Source of the DNA: Rebecca billardiae RCC1528
Lineage: Eukaryota; Haptophyta
Assembly: GCA_965240325.2 (NCBI GenBank)
Contig: OZ251249.1
Coordinates: 930,001 to 994,000 of the forward strand
Reading direction: 5' to 3'
Length of the DNA: 64,000 nt
Of the stretch, positions 1-10,732 are shown in pieces. The notes below the pieces were generated by a model that did no database searches, was not told the origin of the DNA, and saw only the letters and a list, made by a program, of their open reading frames with translations. How positions within the stretch are numbered: the stretch's first letter is position 1; each line of letters begins with the position of its first letter. The position numbers and the translations under genes were made by a program.

Positions 1-1088
1 AGGCGACCGTCAGCGCCGCCCGTGACGACGTGCGCCGAGTGCGCGTGCCAGCGCAGCTGCTCCACGCCGCGGTCCTCCGGTGCGACCTCGGGCCCGCCGC
101 CCACGGCCACGCCGTGCGCGCGCACGCGGCGCAGCAGCGCCGGGGGCGCCGCGTGCGCCGCCTCCGCGGCGCCAACGGCGGCGGGCGGGGCGCCGCCGTC
201 GGCGGCAAGAAGGGGCGCCATGTCGAAGAAGAGCACCTCGCCGCTCCCCGTGCCCACCACCGCCAGCGCGCGCCCCCGCGCGTCCAGCGCCAGCGCGCTG
301 TGCTCGAGCCGCGCCCCGACCGCGCCGGGCGCGCGGCGCGTGAGCCGCGCGTGCTCGGCGCCCAGCGCGGCGCTGCGCAGCACGTCGACGCGCACGGCCG
401 GGCCGGGCACGTGCACGGACGCGAGCGCGCGCGGCCCGAGCCCTTGCTCGACCGCCGCCGCCGCCGCCGCCTCGCCCCGCGCGCGGCACAGCCGCAGCAG
501 CACGAGGCGATCGGCGGAGGTGGCGAGGAGGGCGAGCGACGCGGCGCCCGCGCACGCGCGCGCGAGCGCCGCGGGCGCGGCGAGGGCGGAGACAGCGACG
601 ACGTTCATCGGCACGCGCATGGATCCCGGCGCGTCGACGTCGCCCTCCGCGCGCGGCGCGCCTGCCCCGAGCTCCCACCGCCTCTCGCGCGCGCGCTCCG
701 CGCGGGGCGGCTCGCACGTGCGCGCAGCGCCCGGCGGCAGCCCGATCAGTTCGAAGAGGTCGAAGGCGCAGCGCGCGTGCAGGCTGCTCGGCGTGTCTGC
801 GGGGCGTGCGGACTGCGCGGCCTCGAGCGGGAGCACGAGCACGCGGCCCGCCAGCTCGAGATCCCGCCGGTGCCGCGCGTGCTCGCAGCTGAGCAGCACG
901 TCCGCACCCGGCGCGTGCGCGACACGCGAGCGGTGCGGCGCCGGGAGGTCGAAGAGGCGCGCCGGGGCGGCGTCGGGGCGGAGGGCCCACACCTCGTTGG
1001 TCACGAGCATCTCGGGGGAGCCCGCCCGCGCCGGGACGAAGATCGCGTGCGGGGAGAACTCCGCGCCGCCGAGGCCGGTGAGCGCCAT
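1..1088 (-). CDS. WD40-like repeat protein, 3' part cut off by the window edge
   Basis: I do not recognise a specific orthologue. Reading from the ATG at 1088 gives 362 codons with no stop, running off the window. The frame has low-entropy, protein-like composition: it starts MALTGLGGAEFSPHAIFVP, contains NEVWALRPD and SCEHARHRRDLELAGRVLV, and ends LRWHAHSAHVVTGGADGR. That last piece is the H...S..V.TGG.DG.. blade pattern of a WD40 propeller. Earlier segments (LALLATSADRLVLLRL, RALAVVGTGSGEVLFFD) also look like blade strands. WD40 propellers are scaffolds, so the partner cannot be deduced. No intron is needed in the visible part. It lies 45 bases downstream of the next minus-strand gene, so spacing is tight. 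The start is the only ATG that opens the frame close to the upstream gene. Confidence 0.6.
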   Translation of the reverse strand, partial: MALTGLGGAEFSPHAIFVPARAGSPEMLVTNEVWALRPDAAPARLFDLPAPHRSRVAHAPGADVLLSCEHARHRRDLELAGRVLVLPLEAAQSARPADTPSSLHARCAFDLFELIGLPPGAARTCEPPRAERARERRWELGAGAPRAEGDVDAPGSMRVPMNVVAVSALAAPAALARACAGAASLALLATSADRLVLLRLCRARGEAAAAAAVEQGLGPRALASVHVPGPAVRVDVLRSAALGAEHARLTRRAPGAVGARLEHSALALDARGRALAVVGTGSGEVLFFDMAPLLAADGGAPPAAVGAAEAAHAAPPALLRRVRAHGVAVGGGPEVAPEDRGVEQLRWHAHSAHVVTGGADGR

Positions 1089-1133
1089 GGCCGCGAAAGT
1101 AGTGTTGGACCGACCGTCCCGGTGCTTTAGTCA

Positions 1134-2230
1134 TCAGCTGGCTTCCGGAGTCCGGGTGGCGGCGCCGTCGCGCCAACCGCCAATTCTTTTGCCCGACCGC
1201 AACAACTTACAACGAGGGCTGACGCGGCGGACCGCGTCACCACGTGGGCGGGAGCGGCGCGGAGCGATGCCTCGGGCACGAGCGCTCGGGCGCCCGGGTG
1301 GTGCACGCCCTCGGCGAGAGGCCCGTGCCCTCCTCCGTCCCACCCGCGAGCGAGCACGCCAGCTGCGCGCAGGCAGGGCCGCCGATGCGCGAGGCGGGGC
1401 GGCCGGTGCCCATCGCATGCGCGGTCGGCGCGGCGTGGGCGGGGCGCGCGCACGGCGGGGCGGCAGGCAGGGCGGAGTGCGGTGAGCACTACGCGCGGCG
1501 GCCCGGAGAGCGCGCGAGCGCGCGCCTTCAGTACGCCCACGCCCCATCCCCGACGTCACGAGCTTCCCTCGCGCCCCGTGCGGCCGCACTTTTCGCGCGC
1601 GCGCAATCGTGTGAGGGTCCCGGCGCGCGCGCGGCCCGGCGCGCACCTCAGCAGCGCGCAGCGCGCGTACGCACTCGAGCGTGAGGACGAGGTGGCCGAT
1701 GGCGCCCTCGGGGTCGGGCGGCAGCCGCTCGCGCGCGTCGCGCACGACGAGCGGCTTGATGCGCGCGCGCTCAGGCGCGGGCGCGCCGGCGGCGCGCGCG
1801 GACGGCCACAGCGGAATCGCCAACGTGACGGGGCGCGGCGCTGGCGGGCTGCTGAGCGCTGCGCCGTGCGCGGCGTGCGGCGTGCTCGGCTCGGCGGCAC
1901 GCGCGCGCGCCGCGCGCCGCGCGCCCTCCGCCGCCTGCGCCTCCGCCAGCGCCGCGCCCTCCGCCAAGTCCAGCTGTGCTGAGCCCACGTCCACTGCGGC
2001 ACTCTTGAGGCCGCGCGCGGCGCGCGCGGCGCCCGCGGGCCCCAGGCCGATGACGTAGAGGGTGAGGGGCAGGGCGGGCTGCGCGCGCGGCTCGGCGGGC
2101 GCGTGGGCCGGGGGCCGCGGCGTGCCCACCGCCGAGCCCGCGCCCGGGCTGCGCAGCGCGCGCACGAGGCGGCTGCCGACGGCGAGGGCGGTGGGTGTCG
2201 CCTCGGCGGCGCCGTCCTCCGCCTCGGCCT

Positions 2231-2265
<35 letters not shown>

Positions 2266-3933
2266 TCGGCCGCCGCGGCGGCGGGGACGGGCGTGCGCTC
2301 GGGGGCGGCGCCGCCCGCGCTCGGCGCCTCGTCGTACGCGCCACGCGCGCCGCCCCGCGGCGGCGGCGTGTACGGCGGCGGCGAGCGCGCGCGCTGCCGC
2401 GCCGCGGCCGCCGCGCCGCCGGCCGCGCCGCCGGCCGCGCCGCCGGCTTCGGCTTCGGCCTTGTGCACGGCGGCGAAGGCGAGGGGGAAGGTGGCGAGCC
2501 AATCCGGGCGCCAGCGCACGAGCGGCGCGGGCTCGGGGAGGAGCGCGGGCGGCGCGGCCGCCTCCTCGCCGCCGCCCGTGCGCCACAGCCAGTCGGGCGC
2601 CGCCGCGCTCGCCGCAAGCGCGTGCGGCGGCGAGCGCGCGCGTGCGGGCGACAGAGCGCGCGCTGGCGATCGCGCGCGCGGCGAGGCGGCGCCGAGCTCG
2701 GCGGCTGCGCCGATGGGCGCGGGCTCGGCGAGCGCGAGCAGCCCCGAGCGCTGCTCCGCCGCGCCGAGCAGCTCCGCCGCGAGCTGCAGGTGCCCCACGC
2801 TCGGCGGAATCGCCCACGCGCCGGGCTCGGCGGCGCGGCCCGCCGCGCCGCCGCCGCCGCCGCCGTCGCCAGCCGCGGCGGCGGCGGTGGCGGCGCCGCA
2901 GCCGTTCAGGCCGCCCTCGCTCGCGCTGGGCTTGTGCAGGCTGAGGCTGTGCACGCGCAGCCGCACGCTGAAGACGGCCGGCCGCGCCACCGGCGGCGCC
3001 GGCGCCGGTGCGGGCGGCGCCGGCGGCGCGGGCGCGGCGACGGGCGCGGGCCTCGGCGGCGGCGCCGGTTGCGCGGCGGGCGCGGCGGGCGCGGCGGGCG
3101 CGGCGGGCGCGGCGGGCGCGGCGGGCGCGGCGGGCGCGGCGGGCGCAGGCTTGCTCGGTCGAAGGAAGATGGTCTGAGTGCCCTGCGGGCGCGAGGCGGG
3201 CATGGCCTCGCAGCCGCGCTCGGTGCGCTGCGCGGGCGTGGCCGTCTGGCACGCCGCCGGGCTCGTGGCGCGCACCGCCGCCACCTGCGTGCCGCGCTGC
3301 GCAGTGCCCACCGCCGCGCGGCCACACGCCGCCTCCGCCGTCCGAACGAGAGGCGGCGGCGGCGGCCGCGGCGGCGGCGGGCTGGGGGCGCGCGGCGGCG
3401 GGCGGGCGGGCGTGGTCTGGCAGCAAGCGGCCGCCATCCGCGGGCGCGGCGGGGGGCTGGGCGCGCGCGGCGGCGGGCGCGCGGGCGTCGTCTGACACCC
3501 CGACGCCACCGTCTGCGCCGGCCGCCGCGTCGGCGGCGGCGGCGTGCGCGCGCGCGCCGGCGGCGCCGCGCGAGCCGGCCACGGCACCGGTGCCTCGGCG
3601 CGTGGTGGGGGCGGTGTGCGCGCGCGGCCGGCGGCGGCCTGGTCGCCGAGCGTCCAGCCCTCGCGCGTGTAGTCGAGGATCACCCAGCCGTTGTGGTTGT
3701 GCCCCCAGCGCTGCATCCCCACCTGCCCCGGCCACGGCCCCGGCTGCTGCCACGCGCAGGCCGCCGCCGCCGCTGGCTGCCGCGCCGCCGAGCCCGGCGG
3801 CCGTGGCGCGCCGCCGCCGCCGCCGCGCCGCGAATGCCCCGGCGGCGACGGCGCGGAGCGCACCGAGCGCGCGCTGCCGGGCGGCGGCGGGTGCGCGCCG
3901 GGCACGTGTGCCGGGCCCGTGTACCCCACCGCA

Positions 3934-3964
<31 letters not shown>

Positions 3965-4683
3965 TAGGCGGCTCCTCCCTGCCGCCCGCCGCCAGCGCGT
4001 TCCCCGTGTGGCGCGGCCGCGGCCGGCAGCGCTGCGCACCCTGATCCGGACTGGCGGCGGCGGCGCGCGCGGCGCGTGCGCGGCCGCCGCTTGAGATGCT
4101 CGAGCGCGCGGCCGCGATGGGCAGCAGCGCCGCGCGCTCGCGCTCGGCGTACGGCGCGCCGCGCGCCGGCGGGCGCGCGGCGCGCTGCCGAACCACGCCG
4201 GCGCGCATGCGCGACGGGCGGCGCTTGAGCGCGCCGGCGGCGGAGCGCGCCGCCGAGCCGCCGCCGCCGCCGCCGCCGCCGCGCGCGCGGTTGGCGCGCG
4301 CCAGGGCCAGGCAGACGCAGCAGCACACGGCGAGGCCGAGCGCGAGGGCGAGGAGGTAGAAGAAGGCCTGCGCGGGGCGCACGCGGGGCGCACGCGGGGT
4401 GAGCAGCGCCGCGTGGAGCAGCGAGGCGAGACAGCCGCGTCTGAGCGCACGGCAGCGCGCGGCGCGCGCGGCGCGGCGCGCGGCACTGCGGCGCGCGGCG
4501 GCACGCGGCGGCGCGCGGCGGCGGCACTCTCACCAGAAGCCAAAGGTGCGGCGCACTGTCGCCGCCGCCCGCGGCGGCGTGCAGGCCCAGATGGTGCCAC
4601 CAGGGCGCGGGCGGCGCGGGCGGCGCGGCCGAGGGCTGCGCCGCCGCGCCCACGCCAGCGCCCGCCGCCGCCCGCTCAGGGCT

Positions 4684-4715
<32 letters not shown>

Positions 4716-5637
4716 CACCGCGCCTGCGCCCGCGGCGCCGATGCGTGCCCTCGGCGGGGTGGCGCCGCCCTTCGCCCGAGACGTCGCGCGTGATGATCTC
4801 CCACACGTCGTCGTCCGGGCCAGTCGCGCCCGCCTCGCCCTGCAGCGGGGCCGCCGCCAGCGCTCGGCCGCCGGCCGCAGTCCGCCCAGCCCGGCGGCGC
4901 GCGGCCGTGTCGCGCGCGGCCGGCCGAGCGCGTGTGCCGGCGCTGAGGCGCGCAAGGGCGGTGCTGCTGCGCTCGGCGAGCGCGCGCGCTGGGCTCGCGC
5001 CGGCGCACGCCCTCGAGAGCGCGGAGGCCACCTCGGCGCTCGGCACGCCCGCTCCGTCGGCGCCGTGCCCGATCCCGGAGCCGCCCGAGACATCCTCGCC
5101 GTCGCCGTCCGCGGCCGCGGCCGCGGCCGCGGCACCTCCGTCCCCTCCGCCGGTGCGGGCGGCATGGCCGCCGCCGCGCCGCCGCGCCGCCAGGGCGAGG
5201 GGCGGCGAGGCCCACGTGACGCCCGTCGCCCGCACGAGCTCGTCGGGCCGCACGCCGCGCAGCGTGCGCCCAGCGCGCTCCAGCTCCGCCGCGCGCACGC
5301 GCACGCCTCCTGCCCGCGGCCGCACGCGCATGCAGCACACAGCAGTGGCAGCGCCGCCCGGCAGCGCGCGCACGCTGACCGCCGCGGTGAGCTCGCGCTG
5401 GCGCAGGAGGGCCTCGAGGCCCGTGACGACGCGTGCCGCTGCTCCCTCGTCGAGCAGCGCGCTCGGCTCGCTGAGCACCGCGCCGAAGGTGTCAGCCGCG
5501 GCGGCACGAGCGCGCGGCACGCTGCGCGCACGCGCCGGCCGCGCGACGCCGCCGGCCGGCGCGGCGACGCCGGTGAAGAGAGAGGCGAGGAGGGCCGACG
5601 TGGCTCTCAAGCGCGCGGCGCGCACGCCGCGCGCCAT
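1134..5637 (-). CDS. Signal-peptide, single-pass membrane protein with proline/alanine-rich linker and C2-like C-terminal region
   Basis: Two exons fit: 5637-4534 and 4367-1134, joined by a 166-base intron with donor CTG|GTGAGAG and acceptor CCGCGCAG|GCC, phase 0. The ATG at 5637 starts a signal peptide (LRATSALLASLFTGVAAPAG). The splice joins APHLWLL to AFFYLLALALGLAVCCCVC, making one membrane span. The lumenal part is about 360 residues, the other side about 1000. The latter has long Pro/Ala/Gly tracts (including a 9-base minisatellite at 3071-3146), then separated conserved-looking strands: FSVRLRVHSLSLHK, VGSAQLDLAEGAAL, PVTLAIPLWPSA and GHLVLTLECVRAL. Their order resembles the N-terminal C2 domain of the EEIG1/EHBP1/PMI1 type (inference). 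A further intron may begin at GAG|GTGCGC near 1650, since the last about 170 residues are arginine-rich and unlike the rest; the true C-terminus is therefore uncertain. Confidence 0.55.
3071..3146. repeat. 9-base coding minisatellite (GCGGCGGGC)n
   Basis: About eight tandem copies of a 9-base unit inside the membrane-protein gene. On the minus strand they encode a Pro-Ala-Ala repeat, part of the extended linker between the membrane span and the C2-like region. The length is likely variable between strains. Confidence 0.85.
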
Positions 5638-6292
5638 GCTACGACGGGTGGTCGCGCCGGGTCGTGCCGCGCCGCGCGCGCCGCTCGCTCGCCGCTGGTT
5701 GGCCGCCACCGGCTTCTGCTGCGCTCGGCGCGGCAGCTCAAAATCTGCCGCTGCGGCCAGCGGCCAGCGGGCCAGGCGGCGGCGGCTCGTCATCATCACC
5801 GTTGCTGTGCCCAGCTTGGTGCGCGCAGCAGCCACGATGGCGCCGCAGTCTCCGCCGCAATGGCCCCGCAACGGCGGGCCGCGGCCAGTGAGCCGCGGCG
5901 TCCTGCGCGGGCGTCGCGCCACGCGCAGCTGCGACGCCACCCCGCCAACGCACAGGTCCGAGTCCCGCGGGCACGGGGCTCAGCAGCGGCGCGGCCGCGG
6001 TGCCGGCCCGAGTGCGGCGGCCCGCGCTGCGGCGCGGCTCGTCGATCGGAAGGCTTCGTGCCTGATGCCCGATCCACCGATGACCGAGTCATCCACGCAT
6101 AGTAGTAGCATGTTTCAGCGCCTAGTAGCGACAGATACAGTGCATGGCACACACGCCACGAGTGTCGATTGGAGCCGCACGACGTCCAGGACGACAACTC
6201 CAACGGAGGGCACCGCCCTCGGATCGCGGGCCACGTATAATCAAGTGACAAGTGATGTCGCCAATCATATCTGATATGTCTGATGATGATCA
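5638..6292. other. Intergenic region, no gene seen
   Basis: Upstream sequence of the membrane-protein gene and downstream sequence of the glycosyltransferase-like gene. GC-rich up to about 6050, then markedly more AT-rich (6060-6300). Open frames here have no recognisable motif. Confidence 0.6.
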
Positions 6293-8799
6293 TCAGCATC
6301 GGCCGCCCGCCTGACGATCATCGCCTGCGGCGCCCGCCAGATGGCGATGCGCAGCAGCATTATCATCAGTCGCCGCCAATGGCGCCATGGGCTGCGTCTC
6401 CACCACCACCGCGCTCAGCCAAGACTGCTCCTGACGCTGCTTCTTGCTCGTGATCATCGGGTAGAGCGCCGCCATCATCTCGCTCACGTTGCAGCCGGGC
6501 GCACTCGCCGGCAGCTTGTGTCTCGGGTCTGTACGCACGAAGGAGCCTGGCCTCAGCTCAACCCAGGAGGGCCGCGTGCGCAGGAGCCACACGTGGATCA
6601 TCTGGTACCTGCGCCATCACGTGTGCACAGCAGCGCGCAGCAGGGCGCCGGGGCACGCAGGGGTTGAGGCAGCGGGCACGACCGATGCTTGCACGCGCGC
6701 GGTGGCACTACAGGTCAGCGAGCCCGCGTCAGCCGGTCAGCGCGCGACCTCGACTCCCGACGGCGCAGCCGGAGCGCGCGCGCGCGGCCGGGCGCAGCGC
6801 AGTACGAGTGCGCGCACTCTGCCATCGCCTGTCTGGCCTTGGAACTCGCAGGGACCTGCTCGAGGATGGCGAGGCCGCACGCCTTCGGCTCGAGCGCCGC
6901 GCTGCCGCACGACGTTTGCAGCATCTGCATGTGCACAGACTTGATCACGTACGCCTTGTGCGAGACGAGGTTACTGTCGCGCAGATTGGAGTACCCGATG
7001 ATAGCGCGCGTCGCCGATGCGTAGACCCGCGCCCAGAAGGCGGGCTGCACCAACTCCATTGCGACGCGCATCGCGCCGCGCGCGCCCCCGGGCACGGGGA
7101 CGAACAGCGAGTGTGGGCGCAAGAGGACGTGGTCACTGTCGCAGATGAGGAACTCGTCCGACAGGCTCGGCAGGCTGAGCGCGGCAGTGAGCTTGAGCAG
7201 CTGCTGGTAGTACCACAGCCGGCGCTTGCTCGCCGCCACGGCCACCCAGTCCCCGCCCTTCTTGGCGAGCACCTCGCGCAGCTCGCTCTCCGAGATGTTG
7301 AGCAGCACGCGCTCATCGTGGCAGTACGCGCTCGGCTGCGCAGCTGCACACGCGCCGAGCAGCCGGCCGGGCACGACCAGGTGCACGTCGCGCACCCGCG
7401 GCGTGAGATACCTGAGCAGCCCTTCGATGACCGCATCCAGCACGCACGACACGTGGTTAGCGACAAGCACCGCGTCGATCCGCCGCGAGGGCAGCGTCAG
7501 GGCGACTGGGAGCCCCGAGGTCTCAGCAGGTGTAAAACACCGCGGTAGGTTCCTCTGACTCGTCGAGTCAGAGTTCTGGCTGAAGGTCGCCTCACAGAGA
7601 TCGCTGCAATGGCTGTACTTGTGCACAACGGCCACCTGCTCCGCAGCCTCGTCCTCTGGCTGGACCCTGTGCAGCAGCGATGCCGTGTGGAACGCCTGCA
7701 GGGTGGTGAGCTTGCTGGGCAAGACCGGCGTGCGTGGCGCCACCTCCACCTGCTGCATAGGTGGAGCCGTGCCCGAGGCCAGTGCTGCGTGGTAGTGCGC
7801 ACGAGCCTGTACAAAGGCAAGCAGAGGCTCGCAGTGCTGCTCCTTGTTTCCGGTCGTAAGCACGGTGCTGTTCGAGAGCGGCCGCCCAGAGATCAGCACC
7901 CGGCCGTACGCCTCGGACGCGTGCAAGCCCAGCCCAAAGATACGCTGGACCCAGAGGTAGTGGTTGAGCATCGGCTGGTCATGCTGCCCACAGATTGCGC
8001 TGTGCTTCACAGCATACGCCGAGCCGTTCTCGACAGCTGCGGCGTGGGCCGTCAGCTCCGTGCACAGCAGGGTGATCGCCGCGCGTGTGCCGTACACGGT
8101 CCCGCCGCACACGCTCCGCGCGCTGGCCGCTCTGCGCTCTCGCGCATCCGTGGTCGTGTTAAAGCAGGCCATGCGCTTATTGACTACCCACTCGTCAGTG
8201 ATGTGCGCGTTCGGGTCGAGCCAGAAGGCGAGGTCCGCTCGCACTCGCAGTCGGCCACGCGCGGACGCCCAGAAGGGGTGCGCGACGAAGAGCACGTCGC
8301 GCACGTCGAGCAGCCACACGCGCTCGATGGCAGGCGATGCCTCGAGCCACGCGCGGTAGAACAGGTACCGCCTCTGATCGAGGCTGCCCATCCACTTGCC
8401 TCGTCGCGCCTCCGCAGCTGCTTGCGCGCACGGCTCAGGGTGGCCGACGATGGCGTGTGCCCAGATGAGATATTTCAACGTATGGCCGGGCTCTGCGTCC
8501 ACGCCCAAGTGCACGTACCCGCGGTACGCGGTCGCGCCGAGGCTGAGCACAAAGACACGAACGTCGCGCGCGTCAAGCTGGCACGCCATGCCAAAGATGG
8601 CGTGCGCGGCGTCGGCGCCACGTCCGTCGAACTGGACGGCACTGACGGCGGCAGTGGCCACCGCCTGCAGGGGCACGTCTGGTGCGACAGCATGCGAGCC
8701 CGTCGGCACGACGAGCAGGCTGACGACGGCCGCCACCGCACCCGCCGAGGCGAGCAGCGGTGGCGAGCGTGATGAGATGTAATACTGACGACCCGTCAT
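6293..8799 (-). CDS. Type II membrane protein with two glycosyltransferase-like domains (DUF6492-like second half)
   Basis: The ATG at 8799 gives a short cytosolic start and a membrane anchor (residues about 14-34, LLASAGAVAAVVSLLVVP), typical of Golgi glycosyltransferases. The first domain has RVWLLDVRDVLFVAHPF, whose DVRD lies where a DxD metal/nucleotide-sugar site would be, and the Asn-rich INKRM-like segment VVNKRMACFN. A linker follows, then a second domain with IDAVLVANHVSCVLDAVIEG and DEFLICDSDHVLLRPHSLF; DSD plus LRP fits DUF6492/GT-A-like enzymes. Exon 1 (8799-6806) can be spliced, phase 2, to 6608-6293 (acceptor GGCGCAG|G, donor CTC|GTACTG), adding a protein-like tail with MIHVWLLRTRPSWVELRPG and giving 769 residues. 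Without that splice the frame ends at 6715 in Arg-rich sequence. Sugar and acceptor are unknown. Domain assignment is moderately sure, the splice less so. Confidence 0.65.
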
Positions 8800-10017
8800 T
8801 TTGACGACGACGCGAAGCGTTTTTCATCCACCCGTCCCAGAAAGCCCGCGAGGCCCGTCCCGGCTCAGCGGGCTCATCCGAGGTTCCATGGAAGGTCATG
8901 AGCTCTTGGACACAGTGCGCGCAGCTGCGCCTCGAGGCGAGATGAGCACCAAGGCCCGTCACAACGCCCGTCGCGCGCGCTTGACTGCGGCGGCTAAGAT
9001 GGCTGGAGCGGCGGCGCGTTGCGCTCATCCTCAGTGCACACGTGTAAGCGACCTTCGGCGCAGCAGACATGTGCCGCCTTGGGCCCTCCTCCGCCTGCTA
9101 GCGCGGCTCGACTGCAACGGTCGCCGAAGCCAAGCATTGCCTACTGAGTCCGCTTCTCCCCGCGACACGCGCTCGAATGGCGCCTTGAGCGCGCGCGCAT
9201 TGGAAACATATACACTGGCCCTCTCTCCAGACAGCGCGCGCCTGGCTCCTACAGCGTACTCTGTGCGATGAAGCGGTGGCGTAGGCGCCTGCCGGCCTGT
9301 TGTTGAAACGCACCCGCTCGGCTAGTGAGAATGGGCGCAGAAGACGCCGGAAAGCCGAGACATGAGCGCCGGAAGGGTTTCTGAGGTACTACCAGACCAG
9401 CCCACCTGACGCGCCGTCGCACAGCCCTCGCCTACGCGCACGCGCACGACCAGAGCGAAGCTGCCCGCGCGGCGGACGGCCATTTCTTTTCAAATGTTTT
9501 CGCTGAGTCAGCGGCCGGCCCCGACGGAGCTTGACGTACTGGGCTGGGACGGGTGGTTGGCGACAATGGCTCGCTCATCAGTGGACAGGTGTGCGCCTTA
9601 GCAAGGGGCTTACAAAATGGTATTATTTTGCAAGCCCCTTGGCCTGAGCAGCCTGTCGGCGCGCGGAGTGACGTTCACGACTCACGTGCCCGTCAGCATA
9701 CATCACCAATCGGGTCGCGGTGCCTGCTGGCATCCTCCTCAACCTCTACATCCTCCTCGGCCGCTCAGTGCGCAGTAGTTGCGCCGAGAAGGCGGCTGCC
9801 ATGCGGTGGTGTTGGGGCGCGTTATGGCTGTCGTGTCTGACACAGACTGACTCACGGTGACTGTGTGTTCGGCCCCGGACGACAACGAGCCCTCTTCCGC
9901 GCGCTCGCATCATCTCCGCCGTTGAGTGTGTTCACAGCCACGCCGGCGGCGGGGACGCGCTGGAAGATTGCTCCAGCCTTCCGCGCCAACTTTGAGCTTA
10001 CCAAGGGCAGCATCATA
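8800..10017. other. Intergenic region, no gene seen
   Basis: Upstream of the glycosyltransferase-like gene. It holds no frame with recognisable motifs. The only distinct structure is the hairpin at 9603-9640, listed separately. Confidence 0.55.
9603..9640. repeat. Isolated 16-base-stem hairpin
   Basis: AAGGGGCTTACAAAAT (9603-9618) and ATTTTGCAAGCCCCTT (9625-9640) pair over 16 positions with one mismatch around the loop GGTATT. No flanking gene requires it. It could be a transcript hairpin or the ends of a tiny deleted inverted-repeat element. Confidence 0.7.
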
Positions 10018-10732
10018 TGTGGCTGAGTCAGTTTAAAATCCCCCCCTTTTTAGTGCAGGGGTCGCGATCCGAGTTAGCTAGCCTACCCGAAGCGCCTCGT
10101 CGAGAGGAGCACGTAGAGCCCAAGAACGTCGACGAAGGACGAAAAATGGGCGAGAAAATTCATTTTTTTGAATTTCTGAGAAGTTTGAGTCAGATTGGAT
10201 CTGACGGACGGCTCCAGCCTGAGCCGCGCAGCGGCGCGGCAGCGCGCGCGCGCTGGGCCGGGGCGCCGGGGAGGCCAGCGCGTCAAGAGGTCACGGCGCA
10301 GCTAGAGACGCATGTCGCTGCCGCACCCACTGGCGCAGCTTGCTCAGTGCATCCTGTCAGGCCTGTAGGCAGCGTGTCTGGCGCTTGTCGAGGCCGGCAT
10401 CACTCGACGCCGATCAGACGATCACGTGAGCCGCTCCGTGCCGCGAGCCGAGCTGCTGCATGACTCACCTCGTCCAACATGCCGCATGTCGGCGGTGCTG
10501 CTCGCTACGATCACCTCCCTGCTGACTCGGCTGCGACCGAGCCCATCCAGTTGGCTCCGATCACCGCAGCTCGCCCACCGGGACGGCCGACCGCAGGCAT
10601 GCTGGCAACCGCACGGGCGGCCACTCTGAGCTTTGCAGATGAGTCAGCGGGTTTCGACTTTCTTTGGCCGGCGGGCTTTGCGCGGAAAAGGTTTCCCTTC
10701 GCCGAAGGGGAATTTAAACTGACTCAGCCACA
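10018..10732. mobile_element. Non-autonomous DNA transposon, copy 1 (TGTGGCTGAGTCAGTTTAAA termini)
   Basis: The element begins TGTGGCTGAGTCAGTTTAAA and ends with the exact reverse complement, TTTAAACTGACTCAGCCACA. The inverted match extends imperfectly inward (AATCCCC against GGGGAATT). A closely matching copy lies at 45692-46392 in the same orientation. Flanking bases are TA on both sides here, and AC on both sides at the other copy, so a 2-base target duplication is possible. Length is 715 bases. No transposase-like frame is visible, so it would depend on an enzyme encoded elsewhere. Confidence 0.85.

Noticed and set aside
1771-5940. A 1389-codon minus-strand open frame
   Set aside because: Only its 5' part (from 5637 to the donor at 4534) is coding; the rest is the shadow of exon 2 in another frame, with Arg/Ala/Gly-only composition.
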